From: Candidatus Eremiobacteraceae bacterium
GTDB taxonomy: Bacteria; Vulcanimicrobiota; Vulcanimicrobiia; Eremiobacterales; Eremiobacteraceae
Assembly (NCBI GenBank): GCA_035710745.1
Contig: DASTCX010000006.1
Span: 1 to 64,000, forward strand
Length of the DNA: 64,000 bases
Direction of reading: 5' to 3'
Below, in pieces: positions 24,502 through 33,305 of this stretch. Every line of letters begins with the position of its first letter. The first letter of the stretch is position 1. Made by a program: the position numbers and the translations under genes. Under the pieces are notes generated by a model. The model did not search any database and was not told the origin of the DNA. It saw only the letters and a list, made by a program, of their open reading frames with translations.

Positions 24502-26079
24502 TTATGGAGACGTAGTAGGCCGAGCGAAGCTCGGCCTATTTCGTTCGGCCCGGTCGGGCCGCGCGATCGCCTCGTACAGCGCTCCGATGCCGACGATGAT
24601 CGTCATGACGAGCAGCGTCACCCAGCCGTAGTTGAACACGGCGCGGCCGCTGCTCAGCGAGCTCGGCCACACGATGTTCAACAGCATGAGCAGCAGGTAG
24701 ACGCCGCCGCCGATCGTAACGGGCATGCCCCACGTGCCGAGCGTGAAGGCGCCGCCCGGTTTCCAGCCGCGGCAGCGCGCGATGAACGCGCCGAGGACGG
24801 TGAGGAAGAACGCTAAGTAGATGCCGGATGTCGCGAACGAGACGAGCGCGTAGAGCGCGTTGACGTTCGCCGGGTAGTCGAACCACAGGATGTGGACCGG
24901 CTTGCTCGGGTTCACGAGCACGAGCAGCAGGAAGAGAAACGGGATTATCGTGCCGACGAGGATCGCGTTCACGGGCGTGTGGTGCTTTTCCGAGATCCGT
25001 TTGATAGCGTCACCGAACGGCAGGCCGCCGTCGCGCGCGAGCGCGTAAGCGACTCGGGCGCCCGCGCCCTGGACCGCGGTGCCGCAACTGAAGAACGCGA
25101 CGATGACCATGATGAGGAAGAAGTCTTGCAACCATGGAGGCAAGACCGAAAGAATCGTGTTGACGCCGCCGGTGACGACCGCCGCGATTCCAGAGGCCGG
25201 CGTCGCTAGCAAGAGCCCGAGCACGAGTACGAAGGATGCGATCCCTCCGTAGAGGAGCGCGTTGCGCATCGCCTTCGGCACTTGCCGCTGCGCACCGACC
25301 GTCTCCTCGGAGATGTCGCCGGCCGATTCGAAGCCGTAGAAGATGTAGACGTTGGCGAGCACCGCGACGAGCGCGGCACCGGTCCACCAGGCACCGCCGA
25401 AGTCAACGCCGAGCGGATTGCTCTTCGCATACTCGACGCTTTGCGTCGTGAACACGAAGCCGATGCGCTGCGTGAAGCCATGGACGGCGAGCGCGAGAAA
25501 GACGCCGAACGTGCCGATCGACTCGACGTACACGCCGAAGCGCGCGACGTGCGCCATGATCTTGGCGCCGACGGAGTTCAATATCGCGGACAGGACGATG
25601 AAGCTGCCGGTGATGACGAAGATCGTCAAGTGGTCCGTCGGATCGAGATGCGTGTGGAACCACGTGTTCGCAAGCGATGCGACGTAACCGACGACGCCCG
25701 AGTCGACCGACGCGACGGTCGCGAGCAGTGCGAATCCGTACGTCCAGCCGATGAACCAGCCGTAGCGCGGGCCGACGGTGTACTTGCCGTATTGATAGAG
25801 CGCCCCCGACAATGGATACTCGCTCGACAGCTCGCCGAAGACGAGCGCGACGAGCGTCATGCACCCGACGACGACGGGAATCGTCCAGACATAGCGCGGG
25901 CCGCCGGTGGCGAGCCCCAGCGTGTACAGCGAGTAGATGCCGACCATCGGGCTCAAGTATGAAAAGGCCACGGAAAAATTGTCGAAGAGCGATAACACTC
26001 TCGACAGTTCTTGCTTGTAACCTAAGGCGCGAAGTCGAGCGCCTTCAGAACCGGCGACGTCGTCGGCAGCGCTGCCCAC
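24502..26079 (-). CDS. APC-superfamily amino-acid permease
   Basis: The protein has about 525 residues and 12-13 hydrophobic helices. The N-terminal helix contains FDNFSVAFSYLSPMVGIYSL, matching amino-acid/polyamine/organocation permeases; FYGFESAGDISEETVGAQRQVP is the usual loop after helix 6. I chose the GTG at 26079. Extending further upstream runs antisense through the tRNA-Phe gene and yields a typical ghost sequence. The last codons overlap a palindromic hairpin (24516-24538) that may terminate both this gene and the convergent porin. The substrate (an amino acid or amine) is unknown. Confidence 0.85.
   Translation of the reverse strand: MGSAADDVAGSEGARLRALGYKQELSRVLSLFDNFSVAFSYLSPMVGIYSLYTLGLATGGPRYVWTIPVVVGCMTLVALVFGELSSEYPLSGALYQYGKYTVGPRYGWFIGWTYGFALLATVASVDSGVVGYVASLANTWFHTHLDPTDHLTIFVITGSFIVLSAILNSVGAKIMAHVARFGVYVESIGTFGVFLALAVHGFTQRIGFVFTTQSVEYAKSNPLGVDFGGAWWTGAALVAVLANVYIFYGFESAGDISEETVGAQRQVPKAMRNALLYGGIASFVLVLGLLLATPASGIAAVVTGGVNTILSVLPPWLQDFFLIMVIVAFFSCGTAVQGAGARVAYALARDGGLPFGDAIKRISEKHHTPVNAILVGTIIPFLFLLLVLVNPSKPVHILWFDYPANVNALYALVSFATSGIYLAFFLTVLGAFIARCRGWKPGGAFTLGTWGMPVTIGGGVYLLLMLLNIVWPSSLSSGRAVFNYGWVTLLVMTIIVGIGALYEAIARPDRAERNRPSFARPTTSP
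24516..24538. terminator. Palindromic hairpin between convergent genes (TAGGCCGAGC family)
   Basis: TAGGCCGAGC, GAA, GCTCGGCCTA form a perfect 10-bp stem between the porin and the permease 3' end, followed by TTTCG. A near copy lies at 27616-27646 in the same type of location. It probably acts as a bidirectional terminator. Confidence 0.6.
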
Positions 26080-26135
26080 GGCGCATCCGTTATGCGCAGG
26101 GCGGGATGCCGCCTCCGACGAATCCGTCGGACGCC

Positions 26136-26211
26136 GCCGAGATAGCTCAGTTGGTAGAGCACGCGCCTGAAAAGTGCGGTGTCGCCAGTTCAATTCTGGC
26201 TCTCGGCACCA
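26136..26211 (+). tRNA. tRNA-Phe(GAA)
   Basis: A complete cloverleaf of 76 bases: acceptor GCCGAGA / TCTCGGC, D arm GCTC...GAGC, anticodon stem CGCGC / GTGCG around loop CTGAAAA (anticodon GAA), T arm GCCAG-TTCAATT-CTGGC, discriminator A and an encoded CCA. No terminator is obvious before msrB, which starts 58 bases later. Confidence 0.95.
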
Positions 26212-26269
26212 CTCACGAAGGGGACGCGCCAAGAGCGTCCCCGCTCGCTTCCTCGAGGACGATAAGTCG

Positions 26270-26689
26270 ATGTCAGTTGATCCGAAGACCTCCGAAAAAA
26301 CTTCTGAAAAGACCGATGAGCAGTGGCGCAAAGAACTGTCGCCGGAACGCTACCACGTATTGCGTGAAGCCGGCACGGAACCGGCCTTCACGGGCGCTCT
26401 GCTACACAACAAAGAAGCGGGGACGTACACGTGCGGAGCGTGCGGCCGCGAACTTTTCAAGTCCGATACGAAATACGATTCGGGATCGGGCTGGCCGAGC
26501 TTCTACGATGCCATCGATGACAAAGCCGTCGTCCTGCTCGACGACGACAGTCTCGGCAGGCATCGCATCGAAGTCCGCTGCGGCTCATGCGGTTCGCATC
26601 TCGGCCACGTCTTCGACGATGGTCCGCAGCCGACAGGACAACGTTACTGCATGAACTCGCTTGCTCTCGATTTCAAGAAGGGCGACTGA
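26270..26689 (+). CDS. msrB: Peptide-methionine (R)-S-oxide reductase
   Basis: The 139-residue MsrB domain protein repairs the R form of oxidised methionine in proteins. Zinc ligands CGAC and CGSC are present, with the substrate motif [11 protein letters not shown] and the catalytic Cys in RYCMNSLAL. The start at 26270 ([11 protein letters not shown]) has GAGGA upstream. The longer in-frame reading starts inside the tRNA-Phe gene and is rejected. No signal peptide is seen, so it is cytoplasmic. A dehydrogenase gene follows 16 bases later, probably in the same transcript. Confidence 0.93.
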   Translation: MSVDPKTSEKTSEKTDEQWRKELSPERYHVLREAGTEPAFTGALLHNKEAGTYTCGACGRELFKSDTKYDSGSGWPSFYDAIDDKAVVLLDDDSLGRHRIEVRCGSCGSHLGHVFDDGPQPTGQRYCMNSLALDFKKGD

Positions 26690-26705
26690 CCGAAGGAGTT
26701 CGTCG

Positions 26706-27608
26706 ATGGCCACCATCGCATTCTGCGGCATCGGGTTGATGGGCGCCCCGATGGCCGGACGGCTGCGCAAGGCCGGACATATGGTCCGCGTGTGGAACCG
26801 CACGCCTGCGAAGGCCGCGAAATGGGCGGAAGAAGGCGGCGTCGCTTGCAAAACGCCGGCTGACGCCGCTGATCCCGCCTCCGAGATCCATCTCATGCTC
26901 GCGAATGACGACGCAGTCGATCACGCGCTCTTCGACAACGACGGTGCGCTCAAGACGCTCCCCCAAGGCTCGCTCGTCGTCGACCACAGCACGGTATCGA
27001 TGATCGCGACGGGTCCGCGCGCGCAGCGCGTCAAGTCGGGGGGTTGGCGTTACCTGCACGCGCCGGTGCTGGCCGGGCCGACCAACGTCGCCGACGGCGA
27101 AGGGTTGATGATCGTCGCCGGGGATCGAGGCGTCTACGATGCGAGCAAGTCGAGGCTCGAAGAGATCATCGTCCGGCAATGGTATGTCGGCGAGGCCGAG
27201 CAAGATGCCGCCTCGCTCAAGCTCATGGCGAACTCGATGCTCGTCAACATCACGCAGGCGCTCGCCGAGTTCTTCGCCCTTGGCCGTGCGTGCGGCATCG
27301 CGCCGGAACGCGCGCTCGAACTGTTCGATCATTTCGATCCCGGACGGACGATCAAGATCCGCGGACCGCGCATGGCGCACGGCGACTACACGCCGGCATT
27401 CCAAGCGTCGATGGCCGCAAAGGACGTCGACCTCATGGTACAGGCAGCGCGACAAGGCGGCGCCGATGTGCCCGGCCTCGAGCTCGTCCTCCATCGGCTG
27501 CTGCGTCTCATCAAGAGCGGACGCGGCGACCTCGACCTGAGCGCGCTCGGACTCGTCGCCGTCGCACCCGCCGCCGGTCAGAACGGAAGTGCGAGCGGAG
27601 ACGGCTAG
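26706..27608 (+). CDS. 3-Hydroxyisobutyrate dehydrogenase-family NAD(P) oxidoreductase
   Basis: The 300-residue protein starts at ATG 26706 (AAGGAG 8 bases before). It has the N-terminal Rossmann motif IAFCGIGLMGAPMAGRLRKA with GXGXXG-like spacing, the substrate loop HAPVLAGPTNVADG (in place of DAPVSGG), and the catalytic-Lys region SLKLMANSML. C-terminal helices include AFQASMAAKDVDLMVQAARQ. The family reduces beta-hydroxyacids, glyoxylate or related compounds. The altered DAPVSGG loop suggests a glyoxylate/succinic-semialdehyde-reductase-like or imine-reductase-like branch rather than true HIBADH. Confidence 0.88.
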   Translation: MATIAFCGIGLMGAPMAGRLRKAGHMVRVWNRTPAKAAKWAEEGGVACKTPADAADPASEIHLMLANDDAVDHALFDNDGALKTLPQGSLVVDHSTVSMIATGPRAQRVKSGGWRYLHAPVLAGPTNVADGEGLMIVAGDRGVYDASKSRLEEIIVRQWYVGEAEQDAASLKLMANSMLVNITQALAEFFALGRACGIAPERALELFDHFDPGRTIKIRGPRMAHGDYTPAFQASMAAKDVDLMVQAARQGGADVPGLELVLHRLLRLIKSGRGDLDLSALGLVAVAPAAGQNGSASGDG

Positions 27609-27615
27609 GATACGA

Positions 27616-27646
27616 GTAGTAGGCCGAGCTTCGCTCGGCTTACTAC
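27616..27646. terminator. Palindromic hairpin between convergent genes (second copy)
   Basis: GTAGTA-G-GCCGAG and CTCGGC-T-TACTAC form a stem with one G-T pair and loop CTTCG. It lies at the ends of the dehydrogenase and the convergent glycosidase gene and repeats the GTAGTAGGCCGAGC core seen at 24512. Confidence 0.6.
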
Positions 27647-30129
27647 ACTTCTCGCAGCGATAAGAGCCGGAAGCCGAGCACCTCGATCGGCACTGCGAGC
27701 GACTGGAGCTGGGAACCCGCTAGCGTCGTCGTGTCGATCCACGCGTCGCGCTCGCTGTTGTAGACCCGCAATTCGTACTGCTTGTCCGGGCTGACGACGC
27801 GGCTGAGATCGACCGGCGCGTTCGTCGTCTGCGCACCCGAGTTGCCGACCATGATCATCATCTGCGATCCGCGCCGAAGGGCGATCGTCGACGCGTTCGC
27901 AGCGAGCACGACGATCGAATCGGTGATGTCCTCTTCGTATTCGTGGGCGTCGTTCTTCGTCTCCACCTCGCACGTCGCGAAGACGTTGAGCTTGCCTTCC
28001 TGGCGCACTGCGAAATAGGAGACCTCTTCGCCGTGGTATGGGAGCCGCCGCAATCCCACCCATCGCCAAGCCGGCGGTATGAGCGGGTTGATGCGCGGCG
28101 TTTCCGGGCTGAGCGTGAAACCGCAAACACCTTCGATCGCCGCCCATAGGAAGCGCGGCGGCTCCCAAGGGCTCAGGCGCATGCCGCGGTTGACGAGCGT
28201 CTCACCATCGAACCACTCGCTGAACTCTCCCGGCACGGTGTTGTGCGCCGCGCTCGCCTCGGAATAGTGGACGAAGGACGATCTCAGAGCGCGCACCATG
28301 AATTCGGGGTGGTATCGCGCCGCCGCGAATGCGTACCACCACGTGAGGCCGGGCCACACGCCGCCGAGCAGACCTGTGAACGCGGTCGGCTCGTAGAGCG
28401 GATCGTCGCGCGAGACCGTCCGCAGGCCCGCTCTCGTCCAGAAATCGGGCGCGTTCAAACGGCTGACGATGCGGTAGCCCGTCTCGTCGTCGCAGACGCG
28501 CAGGAGGACGGGGAAGATCTCGTCGCCGGTGACGTCGGAATGTTTGACGCCGTCGACGTCGATGTTCAGGTAGTAGAGGCCGTTCTCCGGATTGCGGAGA
28601 TGGCGCTCCATCGCGTTGCGGATGCTTTCGTAGGCGGAGAACGACCACGCGGCTTGTTTCTTGGTCTGCCCGACGTTTTGCGCGAGGTGGTTCGTCGAAC
28701 GCAGGGCGGCCGCACAAAGCGCGTTGATCTCCGTCACCGCGCCGTTGATGCGGTAGCCGTTGATGATGTTGCGCCAGCCGGCGATGGCCCATGCGTTGCC
28801 GCGCGGATCGTTCGCGGTGCACATGACGAGGCCGCGCTCGTCCATCTGCGAGGCGATGTATCTCGCCGCCTTTTCGACCGCTGGGTAGATACGCCGCAGC
28901 CACTCGCCGTCGCCGGTCGAACGGTAGTGGTGGTTGACGCCATGGATGAACAGCGGCGTGTCGTCGTTGATGTTCAGCCCGTAGTCTTCCACCGTGCGGT
29001 CGAGCGCGTTGTAGTATTCGGGGATCTTGCCGTTTTCGTATTGGAGCGCTGCGAACATATCGAGCATCGCGCGTGAGAAGGCGGGCATGAAGTGGTCGCA
29101 GCCGATGGAGTACCACACGGCATCGCGCGCGACGACGTTCGATGACGCACCCGGATCGTTGGTGAAGGCAAGGCCAGTCGGGTAACGCGCCATGACGCGG
29201 CGCATATTCACCTTGCTCCATGCAGCGCCGAGGTTGACCTGATGGTCCGGCGTGAGGACCTGCGACACGGCGAGCGCTTCATCGAGATGACGCTGCGTCC
29301 GCGCAAGCGCCGTTTCGCCGCGCTCGCGCTTCGTATAGTCGCGCCGCGCCTCGTCGAGCGATGCGTAGACGCCGGTGACGACGGCGAAGCGGATCGTGTC
29401 GCCCGGTGCGAGATCGAAGTCCGATTGCAGGCATGCGAGGACGTCGCCGGTCGCGGAGACGTCGCCGTCGAGCGTCTTCGCGATGAGCGGATCGTACGCG
29501 CTGCCGAAATCCGATGTCGCGGCGTGTCGTGCGAATGGCGCTGTCGTGCCGAAGACGCGGACGTTCGTCGGGTCGCTCGCGCTCGTCGCGACGAGCGCGC
29601 CGATCACGTCATCGAAACGCACCTCGATATCGGGCGGCGTGCTGCCGCACATCCTCGCGAAGGCCGTGACGCGCAGCGATGCCGCAAGCCGAGAACGGTT
29701 CTCGAGCCTGATGGACTGGTAGAGCAGCGGCGGATCGCCGCCGACGCGGTCGATCGGTCCGAACGGCACGAAGATCGTCTCGGCGACGTGGATCGCGCCG
29801 GGGAGGACGAAGCGATGCTGTTGGCTCGCGGGGTCGAGCTGGAACTCGCCGGCCGCTTCCTTTCGAAGCGGAACGTGGCCGGCCTCAGTCGTCGTCTCGG
29901 TCGAATGGTCGGCATGCCGCACGATCGGCCCCCCGACGCCGGCATATTGGATGGTGATCGAGCCCGTCACGTTGGCGCCGAGCCTGTTCGAGAAGATGCG
30001 CTCGACCGATCCATTGCTCTTGATCTGCGTCCAGATCGCGCTGTTGCCAAGCGACGCGCCCGCGGCGATGCGGTCGTCGGGCAATTGGTACGACAAGGGA
30101 GCGCCCGACTCGGATATGAGTGTCTTCAT
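27643..30129 (-). CDS. Six-hairpin ((alpha/alpha)6) glycosidase-like protein
   Basis: The 828-residue protein has an N-terminal beta-rich region (~1-290) and then an (alpha/alpha)6-barrel. Typical segments include WYSIGCDHFMPAFSRAMLDM, NGKIPEYYNALDRTVEDYGL, NDDTPLFIHGVNHHYRSTGD, and GLLGGVWPGLTWWYAFAAARY. It resembles the amylo-alpha-1,6-glucosidase/GH63-like superfamily, whose members hydrolyse alpha-glycosidic bonds. Which acidic residues are catalytic cannot be stated safely from sequence alone. No signal peptide is seen, so a cytoplasmic role in oligosaccharide or glycogen-type metabolism is likely. The gene is divergent from the flavin-binding protein gene at 30240. Confidence 0.7.
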   Translation of the reverse strand: MKTLISESGAPLSYQLPDDRIAAGASLGNSAIWTQIKSNGSVERIFSNRLGANVTGSITIQYAGVGGPIVRHADHSTETTTEAGHVPLRKEAAGEFQLDPASQQHRFVLPGAIHVAETIFVPFGPIDRVGGDPPLLYQSIRLENRSRLAASLRVTAFARMCGSTPPDIEVRFDDVIGALVATSASDPTNVRVFGTTAPFARHAATSDFGSAYDPLIAKTLDGDVSATGDVLACLQSDFDLAPGDTIRFAVVTGVYASLDEARRDYTKRERGETALARTQRHLDEALAVSQVLTPDHQVNLGAAWSKVNMRRVMARYPTGLAFTNDPGASSNVVARDAVWYSIGCDHFMPAFSRAMLDMFAALQYENGKIPEYYNALDRTVEDYGLNINDDTPLFIHGVNHHYRSTGDGEWLRRIYPAVEKAARYIASQMDERGLVMCTANDPRGNAWAIAGWRNIINGYRINGAVTEINALCAAALRSTNHLAQNVGQTKKQAAWSFSAYESIRNAMERHLRNPENGLYYLNIDVDGVKHSDVTGDEIFPVLLRVCDDETGYRIVSRLNAPDFWTRAGLRTVSRDDPLYEPTAFTGLLGGVWPGLTWWYAFAAARYHPEFMVRALRSSFVHYSEASAAHNTVPGEFSEWFDGETLVNRGMRLSPWEPPRFLWAAIEGVCGFTLSPETPRINPLIPPAWRWVGLRRLPYHGEEVSYFAVRQEGKLNVFATCEVETKNDAHEYEEDITDSIVVLAANASTIALRRGSQMMIMVGNSGAQTTNAPVDLSRVVSPDKQYELRVYNSERDAWIDTTTLAGSQLQSLAVPIEVLGFRLLSLREV

Positions 30130-30239
30130 TGTATCCTATCGATGATAGCGTGCCCGCACGAACGCCGGCAGAAACCAGTCGTTTGCTTGACTTGGCCCGG
30201 TTCCTGTGATATCGTGGCCGCCGGTACGGGAGGATACGG

Positions 30240-30890
30240 ATGAAAAAAATCGAGCCGACGAAGCGAACGCGCGTCGTCCGCGAACCACATCGCGGCGTCT
30301 ACGACCGCGAATCGACCTATAGTATCCTCGACGAGGCGCTCGTCTGCCATATCGGTTTCGTAGTTGACGGCCAGCCGTACGTCATCCCGACCTTATTCGC
30401 GCGCATCGGCGACATCGTCTATTTCCACGGATCCGCTGCCAGCCGGATGCTCCGCCAAATCGGCGCCGGCGCTCCGATGAGCTTGACGGTGACGCTCGTC
30501 GACGGCATCGTGCTCGCACGCTCGGTGTTCAACCATTCGATGAACTATCGCTCCGTCGTCGTCCTCGGCACCGCGACCGTCGTCGACGACGTCGATTCAA
30601 AACGCGACGCGCTCGCCGCGTTCACCGATAAACTGCTCAAGGGGCGCTGGGGAGACGCGCGGCCGCCGACCGAGAACGAGCTCGCAGCGACCTCGGTTCT
30701 CCGTCTGCCGCTCGAAGAGTTCTCGGCGAAGGTGCGTACCGGGCCGCCCATCGACAAGGATGAAGATCTGGCGCTGCCGGTTTGGGCGGGCGTGCTTCCG
30801 CTGCGCGTCGTGGCGGGCGATCCGATCCCGGATGCGGGCTGCGATCCGACATCGACGCCTCCTCGATTCGACCGTTTCGAAAGGGTGTAA
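30240..30890 (+). CDS. Pyridoxamine 5'-phosphate oxidase-family, FMN-binding protein
   Basis: The 216-residue protein has a split-barrel flavin-binding fold: DEALVCHIGFVVDGQPYVIP, IGDIVYFHGSAASRMLR, and the FNHSMNYRSVVVLGTATVV strand. This group (flavin-nucleotide-binding proteins) is common and mostly uncharacterised, and it is not the vitamin B6 PdxH enzyme proper. GGGAGGA lies 5 bases before the ATG. It is followed 69 bases later by the c-di-GMP enzyme gene. Confidence 0.85.
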   Translation: MKKIEPTKRTRVVREPHRGVYDRESTYSILDEALVCHIGFVVDGQPYVIPTLFARIGDIVYFHGSAASRMLRQIGAGAPMSLTVTLVDGIVLARSVFNHSMNYRSVVVLGTATVVDDVDSKRDALAAFTDKLLKGRWGDARPPTENELAATSVLRLPLEEFSAKVRTGPPIDKDEDLALPVWAGVLPLRVVAGDPIPDAGCDPTSTPPRFDRFERV

Positions 30891-30959
30891 TCCACGCGCC
30901 TGTGACGAGGGTCACGTACGGCGCCTAGACCGCCCCGACCGCCGATATCTACTATTAGT

Positions 30960-33305
30960 ATGGGGCCCCGCGTGTCGTCCGACGGCTCATCGCTCGGCCG
31001 TGAGCAGACGCGCCGCAGCAAGGTCGTCGTTTCGTTCCTGGTCGCGATCGCGTTCGCCGGCGCAGTCTACAACTATCAATCGATCTCGAGCGCGTTCGCG
31101 CACACCGAGTCGCTGTACAACGCGCGTCAGCTGACGCAGCAGATGGTCGGTTCGCTCTTCCGCGAAGAGTCGAGCATGCGCGGTTACACGAGCACGCGCG
31201 ATCCCGAATATCTCAAGCCCTATAGGCAGGCGCATAACGACTTCGAGCGCCAGCTCGACGATCTGCGCAGCTACATGTGGAACGTCGGACTGAGCGGCAC
31301 GCAGCCGTACATCGTCGACGTCGGACGCGTCCACGACCAGTGGAGCGACATGGTCGCGGGCCCGCTCATCCACGATCCGGCCGGCGAGCTCGCGCAGAGC
31401 CGCCAGCGTACCGGCGAGCTCTTGTTCGACACGCTCGACGACGACGTCGGCTGGCTCAACCAAACGGTCGACGAACAAGCCCAAGCGTCCGGCGGCGTCG
31501 CCCGCTTCCGCGTGATCGTCGCGGTCGTCGAGCTAGCGATCATGACGCTCGTCTTCATCGTCACGACGGTCGGCATGTACAGGAACAACCGGCGCGTCGA
31601 ACACCGCTACTTGCAAGAGCTCACCGACGCGAACACGAGCCTCGTCAACGCCCAGCGCGTCGCGCGCGTGGGCAACTGGACACGTGATCTGCGCAGCGGG
31701 AAACTCACGTGGTCCGACGAGATGTGCCGGATTTTCGGCGTCGACAAGAGCGAGATCCGAGAAGGTTTGCTCCGCGAGTTCGATCACCCGGAAGACGCAC
31801 CGCAGGTCAACCGGATCGTGCGAGCGGCCGAGCACGAGTACGCTCCGTACAGCGTCGATCATCGTATCATCCGCGCTGACGGCTCGATCTCACACATCCA
31901 GGAACAGGCTGAGTACGCGTTCGATTCCGCCGGTTTGCCGGCCCAGCTCATCGGTACGCTGCTCGACGTCACGCGACGCAAGCAGGCCGAGGATCAACTC
32001 GCGCACCTCGCGCACCACGACGCGCTGACCGGGCTGCCGAACCGGCTGCTCCTTCTCGAGCGATTGACGCAGCTGCTCTCGTTCGCGCAGCGACATGGCC
32101 GTTCGCTCGCCGTGCTCTACCTCGACCTCGATCGCTTCAAGATCGTCAACGACACGCTTGGCCACGGCGTCGGCGACGAAGTGCTCAAGGCCGCAGCCGA
32201 GCGGCTCGCGCGCGCGGTGCGTGGGAGCGACACGGTCGCGCGTCCTGGCGGCGACGAGTTCATCGTCATCCTATCGGACGCCGCCACCGAAGCTGACGTG
32301 CGTACCGTCGCCGACAAGATCGTCGCAGCCTTCGATGCGCCCTTCCTGGTCGGAGACGACGAGTTTTTCATCTCGACGAGCATCGGTATCGCGCTCTATC
32401 CGCGTGACGGGGTCGACGTGGATACGCTAATCAAGAACGCCGACGCTGCGATGTATCATGCGAAGGACACGGGCCGGAACAACGTCCAGTACTACACGGC
32501 GGCGCTCCATGAGGCGACGCTTCGCCGGCTCTCGCTCGAAAGCGAGCTGCGCCGTGCGATCGAGCGCGACGAGTTCGTCATCCACTACCAGCCGATCGTC
32601 GCGCTGTCGGACGGACGCATCACCGGTTTCGAAGCGCTCGTGCGCTGGCAACACCCGACGCGCGGCCTCATGCTCCCGGACAATTTCATCCCGCTCGCCG
32701 AAGACACGGGTCTCATCGTGCCGCTCGGCGACTGGGTTCTGGATCAGGCGTGCCGCCAGCAGAAGGAGTGGGAGCGGCTTGATTGCCCGAGCGGCCGCGT
32801 CACCGTCAACATCTCCGCGCGACAGTTCCAGCAGCGCGACCTCGTCGATACGGTTCGCCGCTGCGTCGAGCGCCACGGGATCTCGCCCGGGACCCTCGAG
32901 CTCGAGCTGACCGAAAGCCTCGTCATGAGCAACGTGAAAGCGACGATGGACGCGCTCGTGCAGCTGCGCGAGATGGGCGTCGGCGTTTCGATGGACGACT
33001 TCGGCACCGGCTACAGCTCGTTCAGCTATCTCAAGAATTTCCCCATCTCTTCGATCAAGATCGACCGATCGTTCATCGACGATCTCACGGTCGATCCGTT
33101 CGACGACGCTATCTCGCTTGCGATCATCACGCTCGCGAAAAGTTTGCGCATCCGCGTCATCGCCGAGGGCGTCGAAAAGCAGGTCCAACTGCTCAAGCTG
33201 CGACGCCTTGGCTGCGACGAGGCGCAAGGCATCCACTTCAGCGGCCCGGTCCCCGCCGAAGCGACGATCCGGCTCTTCGACCGCTTCCGGAGATTGCAGG
33301 CGTGA
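30960..33305 (+). CDS. Membrane sensor with PAS, GGDEF and EAL domains (c-di-GMP enzyme)
   Basis: The 781-residue protein has TM1 (~20-40), a periplasmic CHASE3-like helical sensor (~41-178; EESSMRGYTSTRDPEYL), TM2 (~180-203) and a PAS domain (~225-345). A diguanylate cyclase domain follows with an intact GGDEF in PGGDEFIVIL, then a phosphodiesterase domain with an intact EAL (GFEALVRWQHP) and DDFGTGYSSFSYLKNFP. Both catalytic signatures are present, so it could synthesise or degrade c-di-GMP. The GTGA overlap with the following peptide-binding lipoprotein gene suggests co-translation and perhaps a shared signal. Confidence 0.93.
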   Translation: MGPRVSSDGSSLGREQTRRSKVVVSFLVAIAFAGAVYNYQSISSAFAHTESLYNARQLTQQMVGSLFREESSMRGYTSTRDPEYLKPYRQAHNDFERQLDDLRSYMWNVGLSGTQPYIVDVGRVHDQWSDMVAGPLIHDPAGELAQSRQRTGELLFDTLDDDVGWLNQTVDEQAQASGGVARFRVIVAVVELAIMTLVFIVTTVGMYRNNRRVEHRYLQELTDANTSLVNAQRVARVGNWTRDLRSGKLTWSDEMCRIFGVDKSEIREGLLREFDHPEDAPQVNRIVRAAEHEYAPYSVDHRIIRADGSISHIQEQAEYAFDSAGLPAQLIGTLLDVTRRKQAEDQLAHLAHHDALTGLPNRLLLLERLTQLLSFAQRHGRSLAVLYLDLDRFKIVNDTLGHGVGDEVLKAAAERLARAVRGSDTVARPGGDEFIVILSDAATEADVRTVADKIVAAFDAPFLVGDDEFFISTSIGIALYPRDGVDVDTLIKNADAAMYHAKDTGRNNVQYYTAALHEATLRRLSLESELRRAIERDEFVIHYQPIVALSDGRITGFEALVRWQHPTRGLMLPDNFIPLAEDTGLIVPLGDWVLDQACRQQKEWERLDCPSGRVTVNISARQFQQRDLVDTVRRCVERHGISPGTLELELTESLVMSNVKATMDALVQLREMGVGVSMDDFGTGYSSFSYLKNFPISSIKIDRSFIDDLTVDPFDDAISLAIITLAKSLRIRVIAEGVEKQVQLLKLRRLGCDEAQGIHFSGPVPAEATIRLFDRFRRLQA

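Noticed and set aside
26080-26331. N-terminal extension of the permease reading (REPELNWRH-type sequence)
   Set aside because: It is the antisense of the tRNA-Phe gene, a well-known ghost peptide; the permease start was moved to 26079.
27044-27619. Arg-rich plus-strand frame over the dehydrogenase
   Set aside because: Shadow of the true frame with no domain and extreme Arg content.
32783-33301. Extension of the peptide-binding protein frame into the EAL gene
   Set aside because: The signal peptide and lipobox start at the GTG 33302, and upstream sequence is out-of-frame EAL coding.
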